Origin: Phytoseiulus persimilis
Taxonomy: Eukaryota > Arthropoda > Arachnida > Mesostigmata > Phytoseiidae
Assembly (NCBI GenBank): GCA_037576195.1
Contig: CM075102.1
Location: forward strand, 22,254,745 to 22,318,744
DNA length: 64,000 bases
Direction of reading: 5' to 3'
Shown here: piece by piece, positions 52,690 to 62,826 of the stretch
Position numbering within the stretch: position 1 is the first letter of the stretch
Layout of the letters: every line of letters begins with the position of its first letter
Notes under the pieces: generated by a model
What the model saw: only the letters and a program-made list of their open reading frames with translations
Databases searched by the model: none
What the model was told of the DNA's origin: nothing
Position numbers and translations under genes: made by a program

Positions 52690-53587
52690 CAGGGTGGTCA
52701 TCGTAAGTGGGAATTTTCTCACTCTCTCTCTTCGTTTGCTCATATATCGGTGAAAAATTATACGAATATAGAAATTTTGGCGTTCGATAGCTGGAAGGAT
52801 GGCGCTTCTTTTTGTCCTCGATTCTCGTGAATCGGTAGAAAATTGGATTCCGCAAATCGGCTCAAAGATTGCTTTTCCTTCAACTGTTCTCAAAAAGACT
52901 GTCAACAAACTTCTGAAGTCGACCGATCGAATTCGGAAGTGCCAAGGTCGACGCAGGATAGGATGCTGCTCAAACGCCCGGCAGCTCCAGATTTCCAGCT
53001 CAGGATCTGTGAGGACAAAGAAGTTTACGGGTCGATCCGACAACTTCTTCGAACAATTGAGAAAGCGGGATTTTCGGGGGGAAAAAAATTGTCGGATCGT
53101 CCCGACAGCTCCATAGTCGGGTAGTCTGAACCAATCTAAGAACTTTTTGCCATCGGAAAGTTTTCCGAATTCGGCTTCCCTGACGAGTCACGAGTCAAAA
53201 TGGAAAGAGGACGCGATCTTGTCAGGCGGTCGATCTTGAGGTCAAGGTTGAAATTATCTTTCGTCCTTCTCACAGATCCTGAGCTAGAAATCTGGAGTTG
53301 CCAGGCCTTAGAGCAGCATCCTATTCAGCGTCGACCTCGGCACTTCCGAACTCGATCGATCGACTTCAGAAGTTTGTCGACTGTTTTTTCGAGAAAGCTT
53401 GAAAAAGAGGCAATCTCAGAGCCGATTTACGCCATTCAATTTTTTTACCAATTCAATGAAATCGAAGAGAAAGCATCCTCCCAGCTATCGAACGCAAAAA
53501 GAAATTCCAGAATCGGATAATTTTTCACCGACTTCTGAGCAATAGGAGAGAGGATGAGAGAATTTCCGACTCACGATGACCACCCTG
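52690..53587. mobile_element. nonautonomous DNA transposon of the same family, very long TIRs, copy 3
   Basis: An 898-bp element. It starts CAGGGTGGTCATCGTAAGTG and ends in the inverse (CACGATGACCACCCTG) followed by TA at 53588-53589; the left flank reads CA (52688-52689), one change from TA. The inverted repeats extend about 330 bp on each side (roughly 52690-53020 and 53255-53587), far longer than in copy 1. They pair segments such as GATCCTGAGCTAGAAATCTG at about 53276 with the matching inverse at about 53000. The central 230 bp includes a core (53116-53187) shared with copy 1 (46573-46640). No transposase frame seen. Confidence 0.85.
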
Positions 53588-56500
53588 TAGATCTCAAAAA
53601 CGATGGTCAGGTCGACCTCCGCATCGCCCCCATGGATCGGTAGCTGGCCATAAACCCCCTGGCGGTTGACGGCCGACCCTAAGAGGTCGATATAACCGAC
53701 TTTCAGAACCATTGCTCTAGCTTTTTCTCCCCAAATTTCCACCAGCCGACGCTCACGTGCTTGGGCATTCACGATGGCGTCTTCATTCCAAATAAATTTA
53801 AGGGGCCAGCTGAAAGCACTCGATATATCATCACCAGCCTTGACCGCGTATCAATCCAGCTCGATGTGCTGAGACTTCTCGCTCTCTCGACGGGGAGGAA
53901 AACCGCCCGAAGTCAACCTGGCGGGCGGAGCATTCCCTCCAAGCAAGAACTATGACCCCCAAACTGATGGTTTGCGAATTCTCGCAAGCCACTATTCCTT
54001 TCTCGGCTGTGCCCCTTGACCAAAATTGAATCTGAAGCTTTTTCGACTGCACTCGAGGTGGCTTTTCGCGGCAGCTGCATGCCTGTTTGTCTTTCGAAGC
54101 TCCGCATGGATGAATGTTTGCCATTGTGAATAGCTACTGAATCTTCCGTTGCCTGTACGGGAACTGTTGCAAGTTTTCTGCCAGATCGATGAAAATCCCC
54201 TGGAAATTCCTCGAGCCTGGCTGCCGGGGCTCTTTTGCACGCCATACTGCGAGAGTTCTGCGCCGCAACTTTTGCCAAACCCGTACAGCCCGACAATACG
54301 AGGAATGAATGCGACTGATCAGGATGGCTGATATTCATCATCTCTGGGGCAAGGTCGATTCTTCGCGGCATTCAGTTACGGGACTCCGATGGAAAATAAA
54401 GGACGCGAGAAATGCGGAGGCAACTCGAACTGAAAGCGTGGAAACTAGACTGATAACTGGGCGCTCGTCTCTCTTGCTCCCTCGACAGAACTCAAAGGAG
54501 GCAGGCGGTCGCTTTGAGATGAACAGAATTCCGAACTAGGCTTGAGCTCGTTCGCAAGACGTGCGCGTTCGTTCGTTAATTAACGTACCGAATGACGGAG
54601 CGAGTAAAAACGTCATCTTTCCAGGCAGTGACGTTTCAAGTCAAGACAGCAATCAGACTCGCTGCTCATCCAGAACGAACGAACGAAGAGAACATCACGC
54701 GAATCCCCCCCCCCTAAGAACGGAAAGCACGCGCGTGCACACTGCACTCCTCAAAAACGTTGACTCCCGTTCTCTTCGTAACCGCGCATTCATCATCCCT
54801 GGCCCCTGCTCGAGGCGAGCGACATTCCTGCAGTTATATAATTGGTGGAACATGCGATCGAAATTCACTTTCCTGCAGCTTTGACGACAACCCTCCTCGA
54901 TAAATACCTAGCATCTAGGTAGGCCCCGACGTGAGGTTGGGGGTCCACAGTTACCAACTCGGCCGAAGAAACAGTGATACCCGAATTGATTAACCATTGC
55001 TCCGTGCGATCCTCCGGCTCATGAATCACCCATCGAGTGAGCATTCAGTGGTTGAACCAACTCGGCGACACCGAATTCCCTGGAGCCATCCAACAGGTGA
55101 CGGAGGAGGTTCTCGGTGGAACATCATCGACAAACCGATAAATAGACGGCTGAAAAAGCCTCGTCGTTCCGCAAGCGACAGTGAAAGGAGTCGGACAAGC
55201 CATTCAACTGGTCCGCCAGGAGACCGTTGGAGTCGAGGGTAAGGCAAGCTGAGGAAATCACTTCCAAATCGACAACACCTCCTATTCGAGAGGAAGTACG
55301 CCAGGCGAACTGTCCATCGTAAGCGATGCAAGCGCATTACCCCACTGTAAATAAAGATTCGATGAGCGATGGTGTGTTCGAAGCGCTGCTGCCCCAACTG
55401 AAGCCCCAGTTCATCCATCGAATGCGTCCATCCTACGTCATCACGACAAAGTCCGTGTTTCTCAACGTCACGTCGAAAGTCGTGGGAGAGTGAGAGAGTT
55501 TGGAGCGCTACGAGCCCGAAAGGCAAAACATAGACGAAGTGGAGAATACTGGAGTGGAGGAGCGAGGAAAACGATGAGAGGCTGCAGTGATGCCTTGCTT
55601 GATGCGCACTGAGATGCTTGATGATCCTAATGACGCTGCGGAGGTGGAAGACACATAACGTCGCTGCTGTTCCCTCCTCGTCGTTGCTCCGAGGGAGGGC
55701 ATCAGCTCTATAAACCCGCAATCCATGTCTCATTCTCACTACGAATGTTGAAAAAAATACAGCAATCGAAACCACAGATAGATCAGGTTCGGAGCATTTG
55801 GATCTTGGAACTCCTTTTGCAACGCCACCGATGAATCGTTCAGACTGAAAAGTACAAGTTGTCAGCAAGAAGAATTACAAGACCCCGTGGCGATGCCTAG
55901 TTCTCTCCACCATCGGGAGAACTCCATTCAAGAAAACGCTTCTTGTCTATCTATCGCACGACCGGCGAGGAGTTTGGGAGTGTTTTCGGAAGAATGAGCA
56001 TCATCCTCCTTCTGTGTCTCCCTCCACGGCCAGGGAGTACTCCAGGAACCGCAAAGAGCATCAGCAATCGTAAGAAAGAGGCGAAGGCCTGCAAATACCT
56101 AATCGATGATCGGACCGTGTTCGAATCAGATCCTTCAAGCTGAACAATCTGGGATCTGTCGATGTCGCTCCCAAAAAATACGTTGTCATTCTGCAGCGTC
56201 CCGTCCACCGATATCTGCCGTTGCTCGTCCTCCTGTATTCTTCAGCCTTTTTCACCTACCCAGCTCTCTTTCGGTCCCATTCAGTCTCCTCTCTTTTTTT
56301 CCGTGTCCTTCTTTCCTCGAGCTGACTGGGACGCCTCCGATGTCCATCGAGATGATCAATGGTCGCCTAATAGGCCAATGGATGTGAGCAGCAAACTATT
56401 GCGTCGTCGTTGATTGACTCGATCAGCCAAGAAATGGTTTCTTGTTTCCCTTGTTTGCCGTTCCCCGTCTCGCGTCATTCCGCACCGTTTCCATCGTCGT

Positions 56501-58884
56501 TCCCTCAATCGGTCTCCTGATGCCTAGTCGGGCAACTGTCTAAAGTCACCTCCGACTCTCGCGGGAGAGCCTCCGGCGACTGATTCGCCTGACCGGTTGA
56601 CTGGCTCAGACGACACTCGCAACTCTCGACCGCCCCTCGACTCCGTTCTCATACACCAGCAAAGCTTGCTTGCTCTCGTCAACTGCGTCGCTATTCCACT
56701 TGCTATGCGCCCATCCGAACGCTCGACAGTGGTAGCCACGACGACAATGATCTCGTTACGGAGCGCGGTCCGGAGAACCTCGTTTCCATGGAAACTCTTT
56801 GATGGCTTCATTAACTAACTCAATTGCTTGCCGATAGAAGAGACATCGCAAGCCGTAGCGACACGCCGTGAAAGGAGGAACGATTGAAGCCCCGAAGTAT
56901 CCTGCGTCGACCCCCTGTCTGACAGGCACACTCACAAACCGACGTGCGGCCTCCCTTCCAACCAACGATCGGGCGGTGGGTTCCGCCAGCTGCCGCCGCT
57001 GCCACCGCGGTGGGAAGCGTGTGTAGCGAAACCACAACAAAAGACTCCGTCCCGCCGCCGCCACCGCCGTTCTTTTGGAGTGGACGAACTTTGATTTTGA
57101 CAATTCATTCCGCCATTCGGTCCGCGTCGGAATTCCGCGAAAGGTGGAGTATCGTTGCGCTAATCGACGATTCCTTGGAAACCCGTGCCCAGGAGGCTGC
57201 GATCGCGAAAAGAGAGCCCTTCTGTTCGGAAGAGCGCTGAGAGTGTCGCAAACTGCCTTCCGCTCAAAAGAAACTAGCGCCCCCCAAAGTACATGGCTGA
57301 CGATGGGAACGAGGGTCAGAACACGGAGAAGGATGTGACGAAAACGCTGTGAACTCGCCGGCAAGGCTCAAGGGCGCAGTTACATAATGGTCGTGCGGGC
57401 CCGTCCGTTGAGCCTCTCGATGTCTCGACACAGGAACTAAGGGTGTCTCATCTCACATTGCGAACTTGAAACCCCATTTTTCTGAACCATGATCTGGGTC
57501 GCCGTTGCTCCGGAACAGCCCCTGTTCTCCGCCTTCGCCTCGTCGAAATATTGACGAAATCGATGGCGCATGCTCTGGAAGACCGACTCCACCGCGGGGA
57601 ACACAAGCTTCAGAAGCGGAAATCCGAGACATCGACAGGGAAACAAGAACTCTCGATACTTCCATCCGATCTCATTCCCGGAACGGTTGTTGTGCGGTAG
57701 GTGACGAGCTCGGTTGCCGTTGATCTCGGCGGGATCGAATAAAGTCCGAAAGGGGAGTAAATTCGTGGTTCGGCAGGAACCTGGTTTCTCGAACTACGCG
57801 GCGAAAGATTGCTTCCGGGTCCTCTCGGAATTTCGTGAGGCGACGATGAGCCGTAGCATGGCAGACGATGGTACAAGATTACCGTGCCCGGATCAACTGT
57901 GCGGGAAGCCTCTCCCATGAGCTCGGAAGGCTGCAAAATTGCTGCTGCGAGCAGGAGCTCCGAAAAGCAGGACGATCAGCCAAGTTTTGAGGGAAATCAT
58001 GAGCTCCGCTCAGTCATCAAAGAGGTTGAGCTGGAGGCACCCACAAGAAGAGGGATATAATATAGCAAACACTTGTTTCCTTGCAGAAGATGCCGAGAGA
58101 AGGCCCTTGCCGACATCTTTTTTGTTCGCAGAACGGGATTCCTGGAGAGTGTCTGGGCAAACATTGAGTGCATCGGATTCGTAAGCACTGGGTTCCTCTG
58201 CCGCTCTATGCTCAGATCCGGAGCAACGCAGCTCGCAGCCAAAGCTTTATCCAAATCATGGAGTAACGCAGCTGGGAAGCAATCTGAACTCTTGGATTGA
58301 AATATTTTCAAGCGCTGTAGCGAATTGAAGAACGTTGTAGTAGCGGAGTTTCCAGGGTATGGAGCCAACTTCCCAGGAAACGTCTTTTTGTGCCTCGAAC
58401 TATTCGAATAGTGAATCGAGTTGTCGCTTGCGCTCAGATACGCGGTTGCCCGCGGTAGTATCATTGTGAACTCCAAGAGAAGTCGGGATTTGATAAGGAG
58501 AACCGGTGATCTGGAGTAACCCGGAATAAAGCGTTCGTTATCAGCATAATTTTACGGTTTTCAAGCCAAGAATTGAACCATCCTCTTTACACGCTGGCTC
58601 CGACAGGAAGCTTTGTCAGGAATCGCAGTGGGAGGCCAGGACTCTCGCCATCCAGTACAGGGAACATTTTTTCCGCGGCGATCATTGAGTAGAGGGAGAT
58701 CGTTGCCGGGTTGTCCGCCTCGGCAGAGTTCGGGACCCGGGCCGATCGCTACTGATCTCGATCGTTGAGAACAGGGAAAAAGTCATGTTCCGCGTTATGG
58801 CCGGCACACACGACTTTCAGGAATGACACCCACAGCCCGTGAGAGGAGGAACTTTTGATGCGCCCTTGAACGACGTAATCTCAC
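53588..58884. other. no gene called
   Basis: Two long minus-strand frames, 55868-55026 (280 codons) and 57364-56756 (202 codons), are rich in Arg/Leu/Ser and show no domain. A minus-strand stretch at about 57629-57450 (AVESVFQSMRHRFRQYFDEA) looks exon-like, with a pyrimidine tract before it and GTGAGA after it. A CCG triplet run lies at about 57050-57070. Nothing firm. Confidence 0.4.
54705..54714. repeat. homopolymer C10
   Basis: Run of ten C in otherwise unremarkable sequence. Confidence 0.9.
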
Positions 58885-59596
58885 CGAGATCCCGGATTTT
58901 TCCACACTGCTCTCAACGGACTCCGTTCTCCGTGATACTTGCTTGCCCTCTCCGACCGGCGGCGTTTCGGCGCCTATGAATGCCCTCGCATCGATATCCG
59001 GTACTGCGTACGATGCGATGACCTCGGGGTGACCTCGTGGAGTTTTTGTATCTACAGAGTAGCATTTGCTTCCATCGATATCCGCGACAAGTTCAACAGC
59101 GGGGTCGATATCGGACCCCGTAGCAAATCCCCCCCCCCCCTCACCCCCGAGAATGAAGTATCGGTGTACTGCCCGAGATCGGGTCGGGTCAAGGATGAGC
59201 TCACTCTCAGATTGCTCCGACCACACTGCGACGTGCGGCACACTTTCTCTTAGAGGGGATTTGCACCGCTCGGAGTCGGGGGAAACTGTGACAAGCTCTC
59301 GCTTGATCTCCTGAGGCCGCTCGGGGAATACGATTTGAATGGCGGTGTCTGTCTGCTTGTGTGTTTCCACCGCAATCCAAAATGCGTCGATGACAGCCAA
59401 CGAAGCCGAGTTCACTTGTCATTGCCAGCGGAGACGCAATTTCCCGATGAGCTGTTAGCCCGCCTGTGAACGTCAGTTCGAGCATCACAGTCGTGCGTTC
59501 GGAGTTGACACCTCTTCGGCTCTGCTCTCGATCTCGACAGTGCCACAGAGGATCGCGGGAGGGAGGGGGCGCCGACACGAATTTGTCAAGAATCAT
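58885..59596 (-). CDS. candidate coding region, unrecognised, with one change of reading frame
   Basis: On the minus strand an ATG at 59596 opens a 129-codon frame (to 59207), beginning MILDKFVSAPPPSRDPLWHC. Around 59400-59415 the coding-like composition passes to the next frame, which stays open for 206 codons (59415-58795), including the segments TAIQIVFPERPQEIKRE and HPEVIASYAVPDIDARAF. The second frame runs through a strong consensus 5' splice site (TCG followed by GTGAGAT), which would end an exon at 58885. I do not recognise the family. The frame switch could be a one-base indel in the assembly, an intron I cannot place, or decay of a pseudogene. A 12-base homopolymer (G on this strand, 59129-59140) encodes a glycine run and is a likely place for indel error. 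It is oriented away from the Brambleberry-like gene. Confidence 0.33.
59129..59140. repeat. homopolymer C12 (G12 on the minus strand)
   Basis: Lies inside the minus-strand candidate coding region 59596-58885, where it encodes part of a glycine run. Its length matters for the frame of that region. Confidence 0.9.
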
Positions 59597-59904
59597 CGGA
59601 CGAGCGCCGAGTGTCAGAGAGGATGATAGCTATCGAGAGCTGTTCAGCTGGATTTCAACAGGTCGGAGACGTTTGTCGCCATCACGAGTCGCCGGGATCG
59701 CAGCATCGGATACGTGGCCAGTAGAACAAAGCGAGTTCCCGCAATTCCCATGATCGGCTCCGATACGGAACACACTCTGGAAGGTCAGCCAAGGGAACGT
59801 TGCTGGCGTGAGCACAGTGTCGCTTTGTGCGACAGAAAAAGCATTTGAATACAATCGTGACGTGGAGCTGCCCTGCGTCGTAAAGTTGATCTGAAAACGA
59901 TGTG
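59597..59904. promoter_or_regulatory. divergent intergenic spacer / possible bidirectional promoter
   Basis: The 308 bp between the ATG of the plus-strand Brambleberry-like gene (59905) and an ATG on the minus strand (59596) that opens a coding-like frame. It holds a small hairpin, TGTCGC/GCGACA around a 5-base loop (59818-59834), and no clear TATA box. If both neighbours are genes, this short spacer would have to carry both promoters. The promoter role is inferred from layout only. Confidence 0.25.
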
Positions 59905-60567
59905 ATGTACGCCATTTGGATGCGATGCTCTCTACTCATCGCTTATCTACGTGTTGCCGTGGAATGCGACGAAATCGAAGCGGACCACCTTTTCGAAGAA
60001 ATGAAAGCGGAGTTGGCGAGCCGAGGAATCTGTTGGGTTGAGGCGATCGAGGAGTTGGAACCCAAGCAGCGCTCGACGGACTGGCTAGCGTTCAACTTCA
60101 TGAATTGTTTCTTCCAAGGCGCCAAGTTCCCGACCTACTTTTGTCCGAACGAAAAGCCGCTGCCGAGCTGCGACGATTTCAGGAAGCTGCTCGTGGGTAT
60201 TCACCGGAATGTTTACCTCGTTTTTCATCATCAGGCTGAATTGCTCATAGAGTACCTGAAGGAACGAGATCGACAAAAGAGCCTTGGTCAGCAGATTATG
60301 CTTCGCGAGTCCAGCCTCACACAGTTGAGAGAACGGCTCGCTAAGTCCTCTGACTTCTTGTTGGAGAGCCTGGAATCCAGTGAAGAAATTTTCGGTCTGA
60401 AACAGATCGTCGCCAAGAGCCACGGTGAATATAAACGAAGTTTGCGAACAACGCAGAGAATCCTCCACGAACTCAAGTCGACTGTCTCACAGTATAAGTT
60501 TCTCGGTTTCACAATCGCCGGACTGGCTTTGTTCGCGGTCAACCAGGCTTTGCGCGTGGTCGTTTAA
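59905..60567 (+). CDS. KAR5/Brambleberry/GEX1-family nuclear fusion-like protein, intronless
   Basis: A 220-residue uninterrupted frame. Members of this family sit in the nuclear envelope/ER membrane and are needed for fusion of nuclear membranes during karyogamy (yeast KAR5, zebrafish brambleberry, plant GEX1). What is seen: a weak hydrophobic N-terminus (residues 6-19) that could be a signal peptide; then the family-like cysteine pattern, Cys43 in GICWVEAIEEL, Cys68 in the MNCFF motif, Cys80 in YFCP and Cys89 in PSCDDF. A long charged helical stretch (about 93-196) with coiled-coil-like spacing follows, then one membrane segment (199-219, FLGFTIAGLALFAVNQALRV) almost at the C-terminus. The start is the ATG at 59905; an in-frame TGA at 59887 closes the frame upstream, and Met6 (59920) is an alternative. 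Known members are mostly much longer (500 or more residues) and end in two hydrophobic segments, so this copy is short and may be truncated, a divergent short form, or the main exon of a spliced gene. Family assignment is from motif recognition only. Confidence 0.72.
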   Translation: MYAIWMRCSLLIAYLRVAVECDEIEADHLFEEMKAELASRGICWVEAIEELEPKQRSTDWLAFNFMNCFFQGAKFPTYFCPNEKPLPSCDDFRKLLVGIHRNVYLVFHHQAELLIEYLKERDRQKSLGQQIMLRESSLTQLRERLAKSSDFLLESLESSEEIFGLKQIVAKSHGEYKRSLRTTQRILHELKSTVSQYKFLGFTIAGLALFAVNQALRVVV

Positions 60568-60980
60568 CGACTGAGCCGAGGGCCTTTGGGTCAGATGAGC
60601 GCAATTCAAGGCGAATCCAGCCGGAGCGTTTATGTCACCGATTAGGTTCCGGAACCGAAGCGAGAGTGACTCGGTTCTCGTGGGTTGATGTCGCGCTCGC
60701 TTGCCCGCCACGTTCGGTCGATTCACATGAGGCAAACGCTCTGCCTCATCCTTCACTTGCAGTTTCTCGAACGTGACGCTCTTCCCGCTGGAACTCTCGC
60801 CGTATTCGCCGAGATTGCCCCGCGAACGACCCAGCACTCGATTAAACGGCTCGTACCTGCTTGGATAATTCGAATAAACAGCTGGATCCACGGAATTCGG
60901 AGACTCGCGGACTCCTTCGAGAGGACGGAGCGCGGACCCTCGGTCGCTTCATCGGGCGAGGCCGATTCGATCCAGGCCAT
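60487..60980 (-). CDS. candidate coding region, unrecognised, antisense to the 3' end of the Brambleberry-like gene
   Basis: A minus-strand ATG in good Kozak context (AAAATGG, 60980) opens a frame reading MAWIESASPDEATEGPRSVL. Near 60890-60900 the coding-like composition moves to an adjacent frame, open from about 60952 to 60487, with charged segments such as FEKLQVKDEAERLPHVN. A consensus 5' splice site (AAGCAG followed by GTACGAG) lies near 60850, so an alternative model is a short first exon in the first frame. The far end overlaps the last 80 bases of the plus-strand gene, so true coding probably stops before 60567. Family not recognised. The codon pattern (many G-first codons) resembles that of the Brambleberry-like gene, but this may be chance. 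Confidence 0.25.
60873..60878 (+). promoter_or_regulatory. possible polyadenylation signal AATAAA
   Basis: An exact AATAAA hexamer lies about 305 bp after the stop codon of the Brambleberry-like gene, on the same strand. It is the nearest one downstream that I found and would give a plausible 3' UTR. The hexamer is common by chance, and it falls inside a minus-strand candidate coding frame, so the call is weak. Confidence 0.25.
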
Positions 60981-62570
60981 TTTCCTTTTATTACGATTTG
61001 TGTAATTCCCACCCTTGCGCATTCCCTTCCTCCTGATACCTCGGGGAAATCATTCGGCGATGCAGAACACTGGGACAGCCCGTTCGATTTTCCTTCCGCT
61101 AGATTTAGACGTCGGTATTATTTGCCGAAGCGATTTCGATCGCCGCTCGACTCCGCTGAAGTGTTCTAAGCAAATTCTAGAGCCGACAGAGTGTGGATTC
61201 TCTCGGGAAACTCAATTTGACTCGGTGGGTGATGGGATTTCTGAGTTGTCCGAGCTTCAACGGCCGTGCGACGACTTGTCGACACATTGTTGGAGTTAAG
61301 CTGTGTTGCCAACCAGCGGACCCTCCAAGCCAACCGGTTGCTTGGAGGGTGAGTTTCTCGGGTCTGCGAACATTTGAAAGTCTCTTTATCACGAAACTCT
61401 TGCTATCCGGCGGGGAACTTAAATTAGGCGCAGCTGTTGGCTCAGTTTGAGCTCAAATTGCTGCCTCGCGTCCGCTGACTTTCGCCTGGGTTGCCCCGTC
61501 CTGTGCGAATTACGTCTGTGCAACGTCTCCTCAACGAGTTGCTTTGTTTGCTTAGTCCGCCAAAGCGGGAACACGTTGTCCGCCGAGACCAAACGGAGTC
61601 CCCTCGGATTTTCCGCTCAACTCGTAGTCGGATCGGGCGGCAGACAGTGAATGCAGTTGCAAGTGCCCCCCATCACTCAATCGTGCACGAAGCTGTCTGT
61701 TGATGATCCGTAGTCCAAACTGGAATGAAGAGTCGGTTGGAAACAAGAGATCGTTCCGCCGAGCCTCGCTCTGCAACAGAGCTACCTGGGCCGCGCCGCA
61801 CCGCACGTAGACGGCACGTTACGGCCGGGCAGGAGGTTGCTCTCGGCCATCGCCCCAGCTTCTGAGAACGGTTGCTCGCAGTGTGCATACCCGATCGTGC
61901 ATGAATAAGCCAGACGGCCGTTCGCTGTTCCGCAGCATAATTGCGTCAAGCAGATCAAACTTCTCCGTGCATATCTCGCGAAGACGAGTTTCGAAACTTG
62001 GAGGTCACACCGAGCACTTGTTGGAGATTCCTCGAGCCCGTCGGAGCTCGTGGCTCAAGAATGAACTCTTGAGTGAATAGGGCTAGCTTGTGCAACAATC
62101 GGGCAACTGCTCGTTATGCATTCTGCTCATAGACGTGTAGCTGGATCGTAGCACGGAGTCTTTTTTGCAGGGTTCTCCGGGAACTTCCCTCCCTGCCGGA
62201 GTGTCACGACCGCAGTGGTAAAACCACATTGCATTACTCGTCTCATGGGATTCTCCGAGGGTTATGTTCGTTCCACAGCTCGCTCCTTCCGCATAATTAT
62301 TCGCAGACCCAAGGCTTGATCCAGTGTTTACCCACCGACTCACCAGAGCGAATATCCTCACCTGACGCTCAATGAGGCTCCGCTAGTGGGGCCGTGGGCA
62401 ATTTTAGTTGCGCTCAGCTCCCCACCCCTGGAACGCTTTTCAGCTTCCGCTTGAAAAAAAATCCGTGAAGAACTTCAGTCAGACCTTCCTTCTTCCACAA
62501 ACTCAGCCGCGAAGTTTGAGTGCGAATCCGCGAATTCAACGAAATGATTTCAGTCCGATTTCTTATTTGT
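60981..62570. other. no gene or repeat supported
   Basis: Short frames only; nothing recognised on either strand. Confidence 0.45.
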
Positions 62571-62584
62571 AGAAGGGTTCAGGT

Positions 62585-62812
62585 TCTGGGTACGCGGGTT
62601 CGATCCCCGGTCGACAACAAAAATTTCTTCTTTGGTAAAAAGTAAAAAAGAGGATTTAATTCATATCAGAATTAAATCTGAACCATCTTGAGACCCAAGC
62701 CCACCGCCCGCAATGGGATTTGCGAGGCGATAGGGAGTGTCACTGAAGCAATACCGAGAGGTGATTCCGGGACACTTCTGAGGGCTGGCTGAGAGGTTCA
62801 GCCGGAAAACAA
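62585..62812 (+). mobile_element. SINE-like insertion, 5' truncated, with 14-bp direct repeats
   Basis: A 228-bp segment flanked by an exact 14-bp direct repeat AGAAGGGTTCAGGT (62571-62584 and 62813-62826), the size of a LINE-mediated target duplication. Near its left end is a perfect Pol III B box, GGTTCGATCCC (62597-62607), inside a tRNA-like T-arm (GCGGGTTCGATCCCCGG). No A box or acceptor stem is present, so the tRNA-like head seems cut off. The body is unrelated to tRNA and contains a perfect hairpin (62653-62678); the right end is A-rich (GAAAACAA). No longer match to a known SINE can be checked here. Confidence 0.42.
62653..62678. repeat. perfect 10-bp stem hairpin
   Basis: GATTTAATTC, a six-base loop, then GAATTAAATC. 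AT-rich, within the SINE-like body just after the tRNA-like T-arm. Function unknown. Confidence 0.7.
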
Positions 62813-62826
62813 AGAAGGGTTCAGGT

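Noticed and set aside
55026..55868. 280-codon minus-strand frame
   Set aside because: Arg/Leu/Ser/His-rich, no motif, and no consistent codon pattern; length alone is not enough.
56756..57364. 202-codon minus-strand frame ending in LVNEAIKEFPWKRG
   Set aside because: Some segments look protein-like, but most is Arg-rich and overlaps a CCG run; no family recognised.
62550..62621. Intact tRNA gene ending at the B box
   Set aside because: No A box, no pairing 5' acceptor arm and a mismatch at the base of the T stem; only a partial tRNA-like head is supported.
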